This document shows, one piece after another, positions 53,659-62,564 of a stretch of DNA of 64,000 nt (positions within the stretch are counted from its first letter, which is position 1; every line of letters begins with the position of its first letter). The stretch is from NCBI RefSeq assembly GCF_016765615.1, contig NZ_JAESWA010000022.1, positions 955,542 through 1,019,541 on the forward strand. Direction: 5' to 3'. Origin of the DNA: Clostridium paridis (lineage in GTDB: Bacteria; Bacillota; Clostridia; Clostridiales; Clostridiaceae). Below the pieces are notes generated by a model. That model saw nothing but the letters and a program-made list of their open reading frames with translations. It searched no databases and was not told the DNA's origin. Made by a program: the position numbers and the translations under genes.

Positions 53659-55893
53659 CTACGTATTAATAAAAGCCTCATGAGTAATTATATCTTTAAT
53701 TCTATATTTTAAAGATGAGAATCTTTCCATAGACTTAGTATTTTCAATCATAAACTTTAAGGCCTTAACTGACCCTACTATAACAACTAATTCTTTAGCC
53801 CTTGTTATACCTGTATATAGTAAATTTCTGTTCATTAAAAATGGAGATCCCATATATGAAGGTATTATTATCACAGGAAATTCACTTCCTTGACTTTTGT
53901 GAATTGTAATTGAATACGCTAAATCTAGTTCATCTAGAAATATAAAATCATATACAACTTTTCTTTCTTCTTCAAATACTACAGTCAAAGTTTTTTCTTC
54001 CTCATCTATTGAATGAATAAATCCCATATCACCATTAAAAACACCTACACCTTCTGGTTCCCCAGCTCCACTTATCCTCTTCCACTTTAAAGTGTAGTTA
54101 TTCTTAGTTTGCATAACCTTGTCACCAACGCGAAAAACCCCTTCTTTTAATGCCTTTTCTTTCTTATTAAAAGCAGGTGGATTTAATATTTGCTGTAATT
54201 GCGTATTTAAATTACTAACACCCAATAATCCTTTTTTCATCGGTGAGAGAATTTGAAGATGCTTAAGCTTATCCCATTCGCTATTAAATTTAGGCAATCT
54301 TACATTTACAAGGTCTATTAAAGTTGATAGCACTTTATCTAAGGATTCTTCTTTAATAAAAAAGAAATCCTTATCCCTATCATTTAACAGAGGCATTTCG
54401 CCTTGATTTATTTTGTGAGCATTTACTATTATCATACTCTCATTTCCTTGTCTAAATATCTCTTTAAGTCTTATTACTTCCGTAAATTCACTTTCAATTA
54501 GGTCTTTAAGTACATTTCCTGGCCCTACTGAAGGCAATTGATCTACGTCTCCAACAAATATTACTCTAGTTCCAACTTTAATAGCCTTTAATAATGAATT
54601 CATCACCATTACATCAATCATAGATGCCTCATCTATAATTACTACATCAGCTTCAAGTGGACTAGACTCATCTCTACCAAAAAAACTTCTTTCTTCTTCA
54701 TCAGAAACACCCATTTCTAATAGCCTGTGGATAGTTTTAGCTTCCTTTCCAGTAGACTCACTCATTCTTTTGGCTGCTCTTCCTGTCGGGGCTCCTAATA
54801 CTACTTTATATGATGACTTTTCAAAAATACTAATTATACATTTAATTATAGTAGTTTTTCCTGTTCCTGGCCCCCCAGTAATAATTTCTATTCCATTTGT
54901 AAATGCCCCCATTATGGCATTTTTTTGCGATGGTGCGAATTTAATATCATTAGCACTTTCAAATCTCGATATTTCATATTCTATATCTGTATTTATTTTT
55001 TGGAAGTTTGCAACCGAAAGGGTTAATATTCTTTTAGTTATACCTATTTCACAATAATAATATGGTAGTGTAAAAACACATTCCTTATCCTGTATTTTTT
55101 CTAAAATTAACTTTTGTGCTGCACAAGAATTAATTAAATTCTGAGTTATCACATCTTCAGAAACAGTCAAAACTTCTCTTCCCTCTTTTATTAACTTTTC
55201 TTTTGGCATATATGTATTTCCATTTGCACAAAATTCATTAATTACATACTTTATTCCGCTCTCTATTCTAAATGGTGAATCTGCCTCAATTCCAATACTT
55301 CTAGCAATTTTATCTGCTGTTTTAAATCCTATTCCTGAAATTTCTTCACAAAGCAGGTATGGGTTCTCCTTAACAGCTGCAATAGAATCACTTCCAAGAG
55401 TTTTATATATTTTAATACATTGATTGGTAGTAACTCCATGACTTTGAAAAAAAATAATTATATTCTTTAGTTCCTTTTGCTCTTCATATGACTCTTTTAT
55501 TAGAAGAAACTTTTTCTCTCCAATTCCTTCAATTTCTCTTAATCTATCTATATTCTTGTCTAAAATATCTAAAGACTCTTCACCAAACTTAGCAATAATT
55601 TTCTTTGCTGTAATAGGCCCAATTCCATATATTACACCTGAAGATAAATATTTTTCAATTCCTTCAACTGTATTAGGAACTATTTCTTCGCATTCTTCTA
55701 TCTTTATTTGTCTCCCAAAGCTAGGGTGCAAGACCCACGCTCCTTTTATCTTTAAGTTCTGTCCTTCCTTTATATAAGGTACAACACCTACAGCTGTAAA
55801 AGTTGTGGTTCCATTTGAAAGCTTTGCAACCATATATCCATTATCTTCGTTATGAAAAACTATACTTTCCACAACTCCACTTACTTCTTCCAT
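53659..55893 (-). CDS. recD2: RecD2-type SF1B DNA helicase
   Basis: 744 residues. N-terminal OB-like and helix-hairpin-helix region (GIGPITAKKIIAKFG, EIEGIGEKKFLLIKESYEEQ), then helicase motifs: GGPGTGKTTIIKCI (Walker A), GRAAKRMSESTG, VVIIDEASMIDVMVM (Walker B), FVGDVDQLPSVGPGNVL, LKEIFRQ, and a late YSITIHKSQGSEFPVII and YTGITRAKELV. RecD2 unwinds DNA 5'-3' outside any RecBCD complex and takes part in repair or replication. Complete at family length. Confidence 0.95.
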   Translation of the reverse strand: MEEVSGVVESIVFHNEDNGYMVAKLSNGTTTFTAVGVVPYIKEGQNLKIKGAWVLHPSFGRQIKIEECEEIVPNTVEGIEKYLSSGVIYGIGPITAKKIIAKFGEESLDILDKNIDRLREIEGIGEKKFLLIKESYEEQKELKNIIIFFQSHGVTTNQCIKIYKTLGSDSIAAVKENPYLLCEEISGIGFKTADKIARSIGIEADSPFRIESGIKYVINEFCANGNTYMPKEKLIKEGREVLTVSEDVITQNLINSCAAQKLILEKIQDKECVFTLPYYYCEIGITKRILTLSVANFQKINTDIEYEISRFESANDIKFAPSQKNAIMGAFTNGIEIITGGPGTGKTTIIKCIISIFEKSSYKVVLGAPTGRAAKRMSESTGKEAKTIHRLLEMGVSDEEERSFFGRDESSPLEADVVIIDEASMIDVMVMNSLLKAIKVGTRVIFVGDVDQLPSVGPGNVLKDLIESEFTEVIRLKEIFRQGNESMIIVNAHKINQGEMPLLNDRDKDFFFIKEESLDKVLSTLIDLVNVRLPKFNSEWDKLKHLQILSPMKKGLLGVSNLNTQLQQILNPPAFNKKEKALKEGVFRVGDKVMQTKNNYTLKWKRISGAGEPEGVGVFNGDMGFIHSIDEEEKTLTVVFEEERKVVYDFIFLDELDLAYSITIHKSQGSEFPVIIIPSYMGSPFLMNRNLLYTGITRAKELVVIVGSVKALKFMIENTKSMERFSSLKYRIKDIITHEAFINT

Positions 55894-56039
55894 AACATCT
55901 CTCCTGCTTAAGTATAACTATAATTTAACTTTTTAACTTATATACTAAGATTATACCACAATTTGTACTATTTAAATCGCTCTTTAATAGTTGACTGAAA
56001 TAGTATTTGAAGCTATTCTATTTTTAGGGGGTGACATTA

Positions 56040-57176
56040 ATGTTAATTAAAAATGTCAATATAATTTACTTAGATAAAATTGAAAAAGGTTCTGTTCTTA
56101 TTGAAGACGGAAAAATTAAATCACTAAATCCCTCAAGCTATGATACTAATGAAATAATCGATGGCGAAGGATTATATCTATCTGCTGGCTTTATAGATGT
56201 TCATATCCATGGTGCTGGTGGTTATGACACAATGAATGGTACCTTTGAAGCTATAAATGAAATAGCTAAAAATATAGTAAAGCATGGAACAACATCCTTT
56301 ACTCCAACAACGATGACAGTAGCAGTTGAAGATATTCATAAATCAATGGAAGCAATATCATATGCTAAAACTCATGGTACAGATGGAGCAAATGTCTTAG
56401 GTGCTCACTTAGAAGGTCCTTTTATTAGCCCACAAGCTATAGGAGCACAAAATCCAAACTTCTTACAAAGACCATCAGTTGAAACTTATAATAATATGGT
56501 TAGTGGATTTGAAGATGCAGTTACTTCTATTACAGTTGCACCTGAAGTTGATGGTGCTCTTGAATTGATATCTTACTTAAATTCTAAAGGCGTAAGAGTT
56601 TCAGTTGGCCATACAAAAGCAACTTATAATGAAGTAGTTTCTGGTATCAAGGCTGGAATTTCTCATTCTACTCATTTATTCAATGCAATGACTGGACTAC
56701 ACCATAGAGAACCAGGAGCTATTGGTGCAATTTTTGATACTGATATTACAACTGAAACTATCTCCGATGGAATTCACATTGCTTACCCATCTCTAAGAGT
56801 GGCTTACAAAACTAAAACTACTGATAAAGTTTTATTAATTACTGATGCAATGGAAGCTTGTTGTATGCCTGATGGGAAGTACTCATTAGGAGGTCAGCCT
56901 GTTTTTGTAAAAGATGGTGCTGCTAGACTTGAAAATGGAGCATTGGCAGGCTCAATCTTAACTCTTGATAAAGCTGTTAAGAATGTTTTTGATAATTCTA
57001 ATTATCCTTTGTATGAAGTTGTTAAAATGGCTACTTATAATCCAGCTAAACACTGCAAAGTTGATAATAAAAAAGGCTTAATCAAAGAAGGTTTTGATGC
57101 AGATTTAGTTTTATTTGATGATAATATTAATATTAAATATTCAATTGTAAACGGAAAAATTATATTTAAAGCATAA
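56040..57176 (+). CDS. nagA: N-acetylglucosamine-6-phosphate deacetylase
   Basis: About 378 residues. The ATG at 56040 follows AGGGGGTGA; a GTG at 56031 lies inside that site. Amidohydrolase landmarks: GFIDVHIHGAGGYDTMNGT (metal His pair), LGAHLEGPFISPQAIGAQNP, VSVGHTKATYNE, STHLFNAMTGLHHREPGAIG and LITDAMEACC. It removes acetate from GlcNAc-6-P, opening amino-sugar and wall recycling. It stands alone with no nagB nearby and is bounded by a strong terminator shared with metK. Confidence 0.95.
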   Translation: MLIKNVNIIYLDKIEKGSVLIEDGKIKSLNPSSYDTNEIIDGEGLYLSAGFIDVHIHGAGGYDTMNGTFEAINEIAKNIVKHGTTSFTPTTMTVAVEDIHKSMEAISYAKTHGTDGANVLGAHLEGPFISPQAIGAQNPNFLQRPSVETYNNMVSGFEDAVTSITVAPEVDGALELISYLNSKGVRVSVGHTKATYNEVVSGIKAGISHSTHLFNAMTGLHHREPGAIGAIFDTDITTETISDGIHIAYPSLRVAYKTKTTDKVLLITDAMEACCMPDGKYSLGGQPVFVKDGAARLENGALAGSILTLDKAVKNVFDNSNYPLYEVVKMATYNPAKHCKVDNKKGLIKEGFDADLVLFDDNINIKYSIVNGKIIFKA

Positions 57177-57182
57177 AAAAAC

Positions 57183-57221
57183 AAATACCCCCAGAATGTC
57201 AATGACATCCTGGGGGTATTT
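57183..57221. terminator. bidirectional terminator between nagA and metK
   Basis: AAATACCCCCAG (57183-57194) pairs with CTGGGGGTATTT (57210-57221), extended inside by ATGTC/GACAT with one mismatch. Confidence 0.92.
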
Positions 57222-57252
57222 CATTGTAAAAAACTATTACGTTAATTTTTTA

Positions 57253-58428
57253 TTATAGTAAAGCTTTTATTTCTTCAACTCTGTTTAATTCTTCCCATGG
57301 AAGGTTTAAATCTGTTCTTCCAAAGTGACCATAAGCAGCAGTTTGCTTAAATATTGGTCTTCTTAAGTCTAGATCTCTTATTATAGCAGCTGGTCTTAAG
57401 TCGAAAACCTTATTTATGATTTCTACTATTTTATCATCAGCTATTTTTCCAGTACCAAAAGTATCAACTTCTATAGAAACTGGCTTTGCAACTCCAATTG
57501 CATATGCTAATTCTATTTCTAATTTAGTTGCTACGCCTGCAGCAACTAAGTTTTTAGCTACCCATCTAGCAGCATAAGCAGCACTTCTATCAACCTTAGT
57601 TGGATCTTTACCTGAGAATGCTCCACCACCGTGTCTTCCGTATCCACCATAGGTATCAACAATAATTTTTCTTCCTGTTAGACCTGAATCTCCTTGTGGT
57701 CCTCCAATAACAAATCTTCCAGTTGGATTAATGTAATATTTTGTTTCACTATCTAGTAGTTCAGCAGGTATTACAGCTTTAATTACATGCTCAATCATGT
57801 CTTCTTTTATTTGTTCTTGAGTTGCCTCTGGCCCATGTTGTGTTGAAATAACAATTGCATCGATTCTTTTAACTTTATCTCCATCATATTCAACTGTTAC
57901 TTGAGTCTTTCCATCTGGTCTTAAATATTCTAATGTACCATTCTTTCTTACTTCTGATAATCTTCTTGAAAGTCTATGAGCCATTGCTATAGGTGCAGGC
58001 ATAAATTCTGGTGTTTCATTTGTTGCAAATCCAAACATCATACCTTGGTCTCCAGCACCTACTGCATCAATCTTGTCCATATCCCCTTCTCTTGATTCAA
58101 GAGCCTCATCAACACCTTGTGCTATATCTGAAGATTGTTCATCTATTGTAGTTAATACTGCACATGTTTCGCAGTCAAAGCCAAATTTTGCTCTATCATA
58201 TCCAATTTCTTTTACTGTTTTTCTTACGATTTTAGGAATGTCCACATAACATGATGTAGATATTTCTCCCATTACCATAACCATTCCTGTAGTAACAGTA
58301 GTCTCACAAGCTACTCTTGCATATGGATCTTTAGAGATAATGTCATCTAATATTGAATCCGAAATTTGATCACAGATTTTATCTGGATGTCCTTCTGTAA
58401 CTGATTCTGAAGTAAATAATCTTTTCAT
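57253..58428 (-). CDS. metK: S-adenosylmethionine synthetase
   Basis: 391 residues: [20 protein letters not shown] at the N-terminus (ATP/Met site), [39 protein letters not shown] and a normal C-terminus. It makes SAM from methionine and ATP. It is controlled by the SAM-I riboswitch directly upstream, which stops transcription when SAM is high. A single-gene transcript, by the terminators on both sides. Confidence 0.97.
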   Translation of the reverse strand: MKRLFTSESVTEGHPDKICDQISDSILDDIISKDPYARVACETTVTTGMVMVMGEISTSCYVDIPKIVRKTVKEIGYDRAKFGFDCETCAVLTTIDEQSSDIAQGVDEALESREGDMDKIDAVGAGDQGMMFGFATNETPEFMPAPIAMAHRLSRRLSEVRKNGTLEYLRPDGKTQVTVEYDGDKVKRIDAIVISTQHGPEATQEQIKEDMIEHVIKAVIPAELLDSETKYYINPTGRFVIGGPQGDSGLTGRKIIVDTYGGYGRHGGGAFSGKDPTKVDRSAAYAARWVAKNLVAAGVATKLEIELAYAIGVAKPVSIEVDTFGTGKIADDKIVEIINKVFDLRPAAIIRDLDLRRPIFKQTAAYGHFGRTDLNLPWEELNRVEEIKALL

Positions 58429-58472
58429 TTTTTTCTCCTTTCATTTAAAACAATACTCAGACTTTATTTTTC

Positions 58473-58505
58473 AAAAAAATAAAGTCTCCTCGATAAGAAG
58501 AGACT
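58473..58505 (-). terminator. SAM riboswitch expression-platform terminator
   Basis: Minus-strand AGTCTC (58505-58500) pairs with GAGACT (58488-58483), then TTTATTTTTTT. The segment overlaps sequence able to form an alternative antiterminator with the aptamer's 3' arm. Confidence 0.75.
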
Positions 58506-58521
58506 AATAATACTATTCTCT

Positions 58522-58627
58522 CTCTTATCTCGCAGAAATATAAATTCTGCAGGAATTGGCACCTTGTGTAACACACAGGTTGCCGGGTTTCATCGGGCCC
58601 TTTCCCTCCGCCTCTCTTGATAAGAGT
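58522..58627 (-). ncRNA. SAM-I riboswitch (S-box) of metK
   Basis: Minus-strand hallmarks in order: CTCTTATCAAGAGAGGCGGA, GGGAAAGGGCCCGATGAAAC, CCGGCAACC, GGTGCCAATTCCTGCAG, and P1 closing CTCTTATC with GATAAGAG (58529-58522). It leads into metK. Confidence 0.96.
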
Positions 58628-58648
58628 TATTAAATTTTACGCTATCTG

Positions 58649-58677
58649 ATTTTAACACTTTATATTATATATGTCAA
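58649..58677 (-). promoter_or_regulatory. promoter of the SAM riboswitch-metK transcript
   Basis: Minus-strand -35 TTGACA (58677-58672), 17-bp spacer, -10 TAAAAT (58654-58649). It begins just ahead of the aptamer. Confidence 0.8.
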
Positions 58678-58723
58678 TATAAAAAAATCCACATAAAAAT
58701 TATTTTCAAGATATATTCATTTA

Positions 58724-58755
58724 TAATAAAAAAAGTAGACAAATTGTCTACTTTT
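58724..58755 (-). terminator. terminator of the tRNA array
   Basis: AAAAGTAGACAA (58731-58742) pairs with TTGTCTACTTTT (58744-58755); the minus strand continues TTTATTATAA. The hairpin abuts the 3' end of the last tRNA-Tyr. Confidence 0.8.
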
Positions 58756-58839
58756 GGTGGAGGAGGACGGATTCGAACCATCGAAGCGAAACGCAACAGA
58801 TTTACAGTCTGCCCCCTTTGGCCACTCGGGAACTCCTCC
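58755..58839 (-). tRNA. tRNA-Tyr (GTA), copy 3 of array
   Basis: 85 nt with a long variable arm and encoded CCA. The anticodon stem-loop CAGACTGTAAATCTG gives GTA. It is the last gene of the array in the direction of transcription. Confidence 0.95.
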
Positions 58840-58844
58840 ATAAA

Positions 58845-58919
58845 TGGAGCTGGCAATAGGAATCGAACCTACAACCTGCTGATTACAAGTCAGCTGCTCT
58901 ACCGTTGAGCCATGCCAGC
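58845..58919 (-). tRNA. tRNA-Thr (TGT), copy 3 of array
   Basis: 75 nt, anticodon stem-loop CTGACTTGTAATCAG with anticodon TGT, encoded CCA. Five bp separate it from tRNA-Tyr. Identical to the other Thr copies by eye. Confidence 0.95.
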
Positions 58920-58945
58920 ATATTATTAATTTTATATAGTTATAA

Positions 58946-59021
58946 TGGTGGGCACAACAGGGTTCGAACCTGTGACCCCCTGCTTGTAAGGCAGGTGCTC
59001 TCCCAGCTGAGCTATGCGCCC
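58946..59021 (-). tRNA. tRNA-Val (TAC), copy 2 of array
   Basis: 76 nt, anticodon stem-loop CTGCCTTACAAGCAG with anticodon TAC, encoded CCA. Starts the last Val-Thr-Tyr unit. Confidence 0.95.
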
Positions 59022-59047
59022 TTATTTGTAAAAAATAATTAATTAAT

Positions 59048-59132
59048 TGGTGGAGGAGGACGGATTCGAACCATCGAAGCGAAACGCAACAGATTTACAG
59101 TCTGCCCCCTTTGGCCACTCGGGAACTCCTCC
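59048..59132 (-). tRNA. tRNA-Tyr (GTA), copy 2 of array
   Basis: 85 nt, same sequence as the Tyr gene at 58755-58839 by eye; anticodon GTA, long variable arm, encoded CCA. Confidence 0.95.
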
Positions 59133-59139
59133 ATATTAG

Positions 59140-59214
59140 TGGAGCTGGCAATAGGAATCGAACCTACAACCTGCTGATTACAAGTCAGCTGCTCTACCGT
59201 TGAGCCATGCCAGC
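59140..59214 (-). tRNA. tRNA-Thr (TGT), copy 2 of array
   Basis: 75 nt, same as the Thr gene at 58845-58919; anticodon TGT, encoded CCA. Confidence 0.95.
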
Positions 59215-59240
59215 ATATTATTAATTTTATATAGTTATAA

Positions 59241-59316
59241 TGGTGGGCACAACAGGGTTCGAACCTGTGACCCCCTGCTTGTAAGGCAGGTGCTCTCCCA
59301 GCTGAGCTATGCGCCC
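59241..59316 (-). tRNA. tRNA-Val (TAC), copy 1 of array
   Basis: 76 nt, same as the Val gene at 58946-59021; anticodon TAC, encoded CCA. Confidence 0.95.
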
Positions 59317-59340
59317 TTATTATAAAAATGATTAATTAAT

Positions 59341-59425
59341 TGGTGGAGGAGGACGGATTCGAACCATCGAAGCGAAACGCAACAGATTTACAGTCTGCCC
59401 CCTTTGGCCACTCGGGAACTCCTCC
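59341..59425 (-). tRNA. tRNA-Tyr (GTA), copy 1 of array
   Basis: 85 nt, same as the other Tyr copies; anticodon GTA, encoded CCA. Confidence 0.95.
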
Positions 59426-59432
59426 ATATTAA

Positions 59433-59507
59433 TGGAGCTGGCAATAGGAATCGAACCTACAACCTGCTGATTACAAGTCAGCTGCTCTACCGTTGAGCCA
59501 TGCCAGC
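59433..59507 (-). tRNA. tRNA-Thr (TGT), copy 1 of array (first transcribed)
   Basis: 75 nt, same as the other Thr copies; anticodon TGT, encoded CCA. It is nearest the promoter side of the array. Confidence 0.95.
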
Positions 59508-59788
59508 ATATTATTAATTAATCCTTATACACTTTATTATGAATACTATCTACAAATTATATACTATTCATTGTTTACCTAACTACGTTGACCGACAATG
59601 AATAGTATAAGGGGATAACAAATAAGTTTCAACCCCCATATTAACTCATATAGCGAAATTAACTCTTTATTACTCTATTATCCTTTATTATTCTTGTAAT
59701 ATAGCTACTATATCAATAATCTCACATTTCTACAATAAGTTCAAGCTTCAGCATAAAAATTATAAAGCCTAACTTTTAAAATAGCATT
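59508..59788. other. gap upstream of the tRNA array
   Basis: No gene seen. It contains a perfect 15-bp inverted repeat (59560-59574 with 59595-59609) and a TATAAT at 59561-59556 on the minus strand that could be the -10 of the tRNA promoter; no good -35 was found. Confidence 0.5.
59560..59609. repeat. perfect 15-bp inverted repeat
   Basis: TATACTATTCATTGT (59560-59574) and ACAATGAATAGTATA (59595-59609), 20-bp spacer. It lies between a membrane protein gene and the tRNA array and overlaps the possible tRNA -10 by two bases. Confidence 0.85.
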
Positions 59789-60394
59789 TTATGTATCAAT
59801 GTATTGTTCAATCTTGTCTGTATTTATATATGGATTAAGAATACCCTTAACTTCGTTATATTCATTGGAATTTAATCTACTTTTAAGGATCCTAAAAATC
59901 TCTTTTGCGCCATTAACTTCATCGTCAGATGCTAATATTTGTTTAATCCTTGCAAAATCAAAATTAGACAAACGCTTTGCATAAAATAATAACTTAGCTT
60001 TACTTGTCAACGACATCTTACTTTCAATTGTACTCTTATCAACTTTAAATATCATTGCTGCAGTTAAAGCATCATCTTCGTTATCTTTTTCTTCTTTATT
60101 AGCTTTAGTATTATCTGTATAGTTTTTTTCAGGTGTTACTTCCTCTTTGACAGCTTTGTCATCTTTGTCCTCTTTTTCAGCCTTTTTAACTGGTTCTTCT
60201 TGTGCTTTAACATCCTCTTTTTTAGTATCTTGTTTAGTATCTTTTTTAGTATCTGCTACTTTCTTTTCTAAAGATTGCTTATTCACTTGCACAGTGCCAC
60301 TTTTATCATTTTCGTTATTTAAAGGCTTCAATATAAAATATACACTAATTGCTGTAGCAATAATAACAATTATAATTAGAATTTTTTTATTCAT
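59789..60394 (-). CDS. membrane-anchored hypothetical protein, charged
   Basis: 201 residues. One N-terminal hydrophobic helix (ILIIIVIIATAISVYFIL), then ~75 residues rich in Lys, Asp and Glu (probably disordered), then a helical C-terminal domain (KAKLLFYAKRLSNFDFARIK, ILKSRLNSNEYNEVKGIL). No known family. The pattern of one anchor, a charged linker and a small helical domain is common in clostridial envelope proteins. It lies divergent to yyaC. Function unknown. Confidence 0.6.
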   Translation of the reverse strand: MNKKILIIIVIIATAISVYFILKPLNNENDKSGTVQVNKQSLEKKVADTKKDTKQDTKKEDVKAQEEPVKKAEKEDKDDKAVKEEVTPEKNYTDNTKANKEEKDNEDDALTAAMIFKVDKSTIESKMSLTSKAKLLFYAKRLSNFDFARIKQILASDDEVNGAKEIFRILKSRLNSNEYNEVKGILNPYINTDKIEQYIDT

Positions 60395-60548
60395 TTAATC
60401 ACCTCACACTATTAAGTTTTATTGCCACTTTTTTGTGTATTTATACTTTTTTTAATAAATTTAATATTCCCTTCATATATAGTATAGTACCTTTTAAATT
60501 TCTACTTAGGTTATACTTTTATTTCTGTTTTAAGAAAGGGGAATTTCT

Positions 60549-61076
60549 TTGAATAAGGTTAAAGTCTCATATAAAGACCCTATGTCCTATTATGAACTAG
60601 CATATTTTTTAAAAGATTATATTAATAATGAAACTATAATAATATGTATAGGTACAGATAAATGTATTGGTGATTGCCTTGGTCCAATGGTTGGAACCCT
60701 ATTAATTGATACCTTACTTCCTATCCCTGTATATGGAACCTTAAACTCACCTATTCACGCATTAAATATAGACGACAAGCTTCAGGAGATATATCTAAAG
60801 CACCCTAACGCCTTGATTATAGGTATTGACGCCTGCCTTGGTGATACTGATTCTGTGGGTGAGATACACGTGAGAGATTACCCTATTCATCCTGGTAAAG
60901 GGGTAGGAAAAAAACTTCCTAAGGTTGGGGATGTATCCATTATTGGTATAGTCGATACAAGTAATAATTCTGAGATCTTTTCAAATAGAGCAATCCGATT
61001 ATCCCTAATATTTGAAATGTGTAAGGTTATTGTTAAGGGAATTGTTCATAGTTATTATCTTTCATCAAGCACATAA
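60549..61076 (+). CDS. yyaC: YyaC-family spore protein
   Basis: 175 residues, TTG start at 60549 preceded by AAGGGG at good spacing. IICIGTDKCIGDCLGPMVGT and IIGIDACLGDTDSVGEIHVR are family motifs, and the fold resembles the spore protease GPR/hydrogenase maturation protease group. YyaC is found in spore formers and made in sporulation; its substrate is uncertain. It ends before a long perfect hairpin. Positioned near spoIIID/mbl, fitting a sporulation role. Confidence 0.85.
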   Translation: MNKVKVSYKDPMSYYELAYFLKDYINNETIIICIGTDKCIGDCLGPMVGTLLIDTLLPIPVYGTLNSPIHALNIDDKLQEIYLKHPNALIIGIDACLGDTDSVGEIHVRDYPIHPGKGVGKKLPKVGDVSIIGIVDTSNNSEIFSNRAIRLSLIFEMCKVIVKGIVHSYYLSSST

Positions 61077-61089
61077 AAAATCAAAAAAA

Positions 61090-61137
61090 GTTAATAGTTA
61101 AAGTACTAAATTATTAGTTATTACTTTAACTATTAAC
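61090..61137. terminator. perfect 16-bp hairpin after yyaC
   Basis: GTTAATAGTTAAAGTA (61090-61105) pairs with TACTTTAACTATTAAC (61122-61137), 16-nt loop. It lacks a strong T-tract on the plus strand, so termination is likely but not certain. Confidence 0.65.
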
Positions 61138-61157
61138 CTCAAAAATTTATTGAAAAC

Positions 61158-61421
61158 TTAAAGGATGGTTAAAAAATCGTCAAGGCGATTTTGAGCCGTC
61201 GATTTTTTTCTCGCATCTGCCTTTCCAAACGCATGTGAAGAAAATTTGGCAGGCGACTAATTCTCTTTTTTACTCTTTAGGAGAGTCTAGTAAATCCTAA
61301 GATTATAATTTAAACTTATAATGTTATCCAAAACCTTAAAATATTATAAATTCCTAAAGAGTAAAAAGCTCAAAAATGAATATAGTATTGATATTGCTAA
61401 AACCCTTTAATCATCCTTAAA
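61158..61421. mobile_element. MITE-like 264-bp element with terminal inverted repeats
   Basis: Ends TTAAAGGATGGTTAAA (61158-61173) and the complement of TTTAAGGATGATTAAA (61421-61406) match at 14 of 16 bases. Inside, a second perfect pair TTTTTACTCTTTAGGA (61267-61282) and TCCTAAAGAGTAAAAA (61352-61367) makes a large loop, and 61176-61255 is GC-richer with stems. No coding region, no clear target-site duplication. It could instead be a structured RNA; one copy only in this window. Confidence 0.5.
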
Positions 61422-61440
61422 CATTCATTTTAGTATATTA

Positions 61441-62472
61441 CTATGCTCTTTGCACTTCATTTTCGATAGCTTCTGTATTGTTTTTGTTTATGCTTGCAAG
61501 AACCTTTCCTGATCCTAATACTACACATTCTACAGTATCATTTGCAATAAATACTCTAACTCCAGTCTCAAACTCTATCAACTTATCTAATCCGTGTAAT
61601 AAAGCTCCTCCACCTGTCATTAATATCCCCTTGTCTATAATATCTGCTGCCAGCTCTGGTGGAGTTTTTTCTAAAACATCGTGAATTTTATCAATTATTA
61701 ATCTAACAGGCTCTTCAAGCGCACTAACTAACTCATCAGTTGTAACTTCTATGTTATCTGGTAATCCAGTAACAAGATTTCTACCCCTTACTGTTGCAGT
61801 TTCATTTCTAGCACCTTTTAATGCTGATGCTGCTATGAATTTCACTTCTTCAGCCGTTTTTTCTCCAATCATTAATTTGAATTTATTTCTTATATACCTA
61901 ATAATAGCTTCATCAAATCTATCTCCAGCAACTTTAATTGACGCTCTTACAACTACTCCCTTTAGAGATATTACAGCAATATCAGTTGTTCCTCCGCCAA
62001 TATCTATAACCATAGAGCCACTTGGTTCAGAAATATCCAAACCTGCACCTACTGCAGCTGCAAGTGGTTCCTCTATTAGATAAACAGATTTTGCACCTGA
62101 ATTTTTTGCTGCATCAACAACAGCTCTCTTTTCTACCTCTGTAGCCTGTGATGGTATACACACCATAACCTTTGGAGCAGAGATTTTTCTTTTTCCACAA
62201 CTCTTTTGAATAAAATGTCTTAACATTTTCTCAGTAATATCATAATCAGAAATTACACCATTTCTTAGTGGACGTACTGCAACTATGTTACCAGGTGTAC
62301 GACCTATCATTTTTCTTGCATCTTCACCTACAGCTAAAACTTTATTTGTATTTTTATCTACTGCCACAACTGAAGGCTCTTTTAATATTATTCCTTTTCC
62401 CGCCATATAAACTAGAACTGTTGCCGTACCCAAGTCTATAGCAAGATCAGTTCCCATTCTCCAAAACCACAT
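61441..62472 (-). CDS. mbl: MreB-like rod-shape protein (Mbl)
   Basis: 343 residues, actin-like fold: TDLAIDLGTATVLVYMAGKG (phosphate 1), MVIDIGGGTTDIAVISL (phosphate 2) and GILMTGGGALLHGLDKLIE (adenosine). It forms membrane filaments guiding lateral wall synthesis. The gene is directly downstream of spoIIID, as mbl is in Bacillus, so Mbl is preferred over MreB; MreC/MreD are not present. An AGGAG site lies upstream of the ATG at 62472; the alternative ATG at codon 6 would give the more usual short start. Confidence 0.92.
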   Translation of the reverse strand: MWFWRMGTDLAIDLGTATVLVYMAGKGIILKEPSVVAVDKNTNKVLAVGEDARKMIGRTPGNIVAVRPLRNGVISDYDITEKMLRHFIQKSCGKRKISAPKVMVCIPSQATEVEKRAVVDAAKNSGAKSVYLIEEPLAAAVGAGLDISEPSGSMVIDIGGGTTDIAVISLKGVVVRASIKVAGDRFDEAIIRYIRNKFKLMIGEKTAEEVKFIAASALKGARNETATVRGRNLVTGLPDNIEVTTDELVSALEEPVRLIIDKIHDVLEKTPPELAADIIDKGILMTGGGALLHGLDKLIEFETGVRVFIANDTVECVVLGSGKVLASINKNNTEAIENEVQRA

Positions 62473-62564
62473 TCCATATTCACTCCTAAAATGATTTAAT
62501 TATATAACTTGTATTATTTTTCTACAATTTATACCCATTCTAATTATAATATGGAATTATGTTT

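Larger units (their letters stand above)
58755..59507 (-). repeat. tandem repeat of a ~293-bp tRNA unit
   Basis: The unit Val-Thr-Tyr with its spacers recurs at ~293-bp spacing (Tyr at 58755, 59048, 59341). Spacers such as CATATTATTAATTTTATATA are also repeated, so the array grew by duplication of the whole unit. Confidence 0.9.
61077..61440. other. 364-bp gap holding a hairpin and a TIR-bounded element
   Basis: No protein gene seen. It contains the hairpin at 61090-61137 and a 264-bp element at 61158-61421 with inverted ends. The gap lies between converging yyaC and mbl. Confidence 0.6.

Noticed and set aside
58674-58856. Open frame of about 60 codons on the minus strand
   Set aside because: It runs through tRNA-Tyr and the tRNA terminator.
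58755-59507. Phage or integrative element at the tRNA array
   Set aside because: No integrase, attachment-type partial tRNA or foreign genes nearby; repeats are complete tRNA genes.
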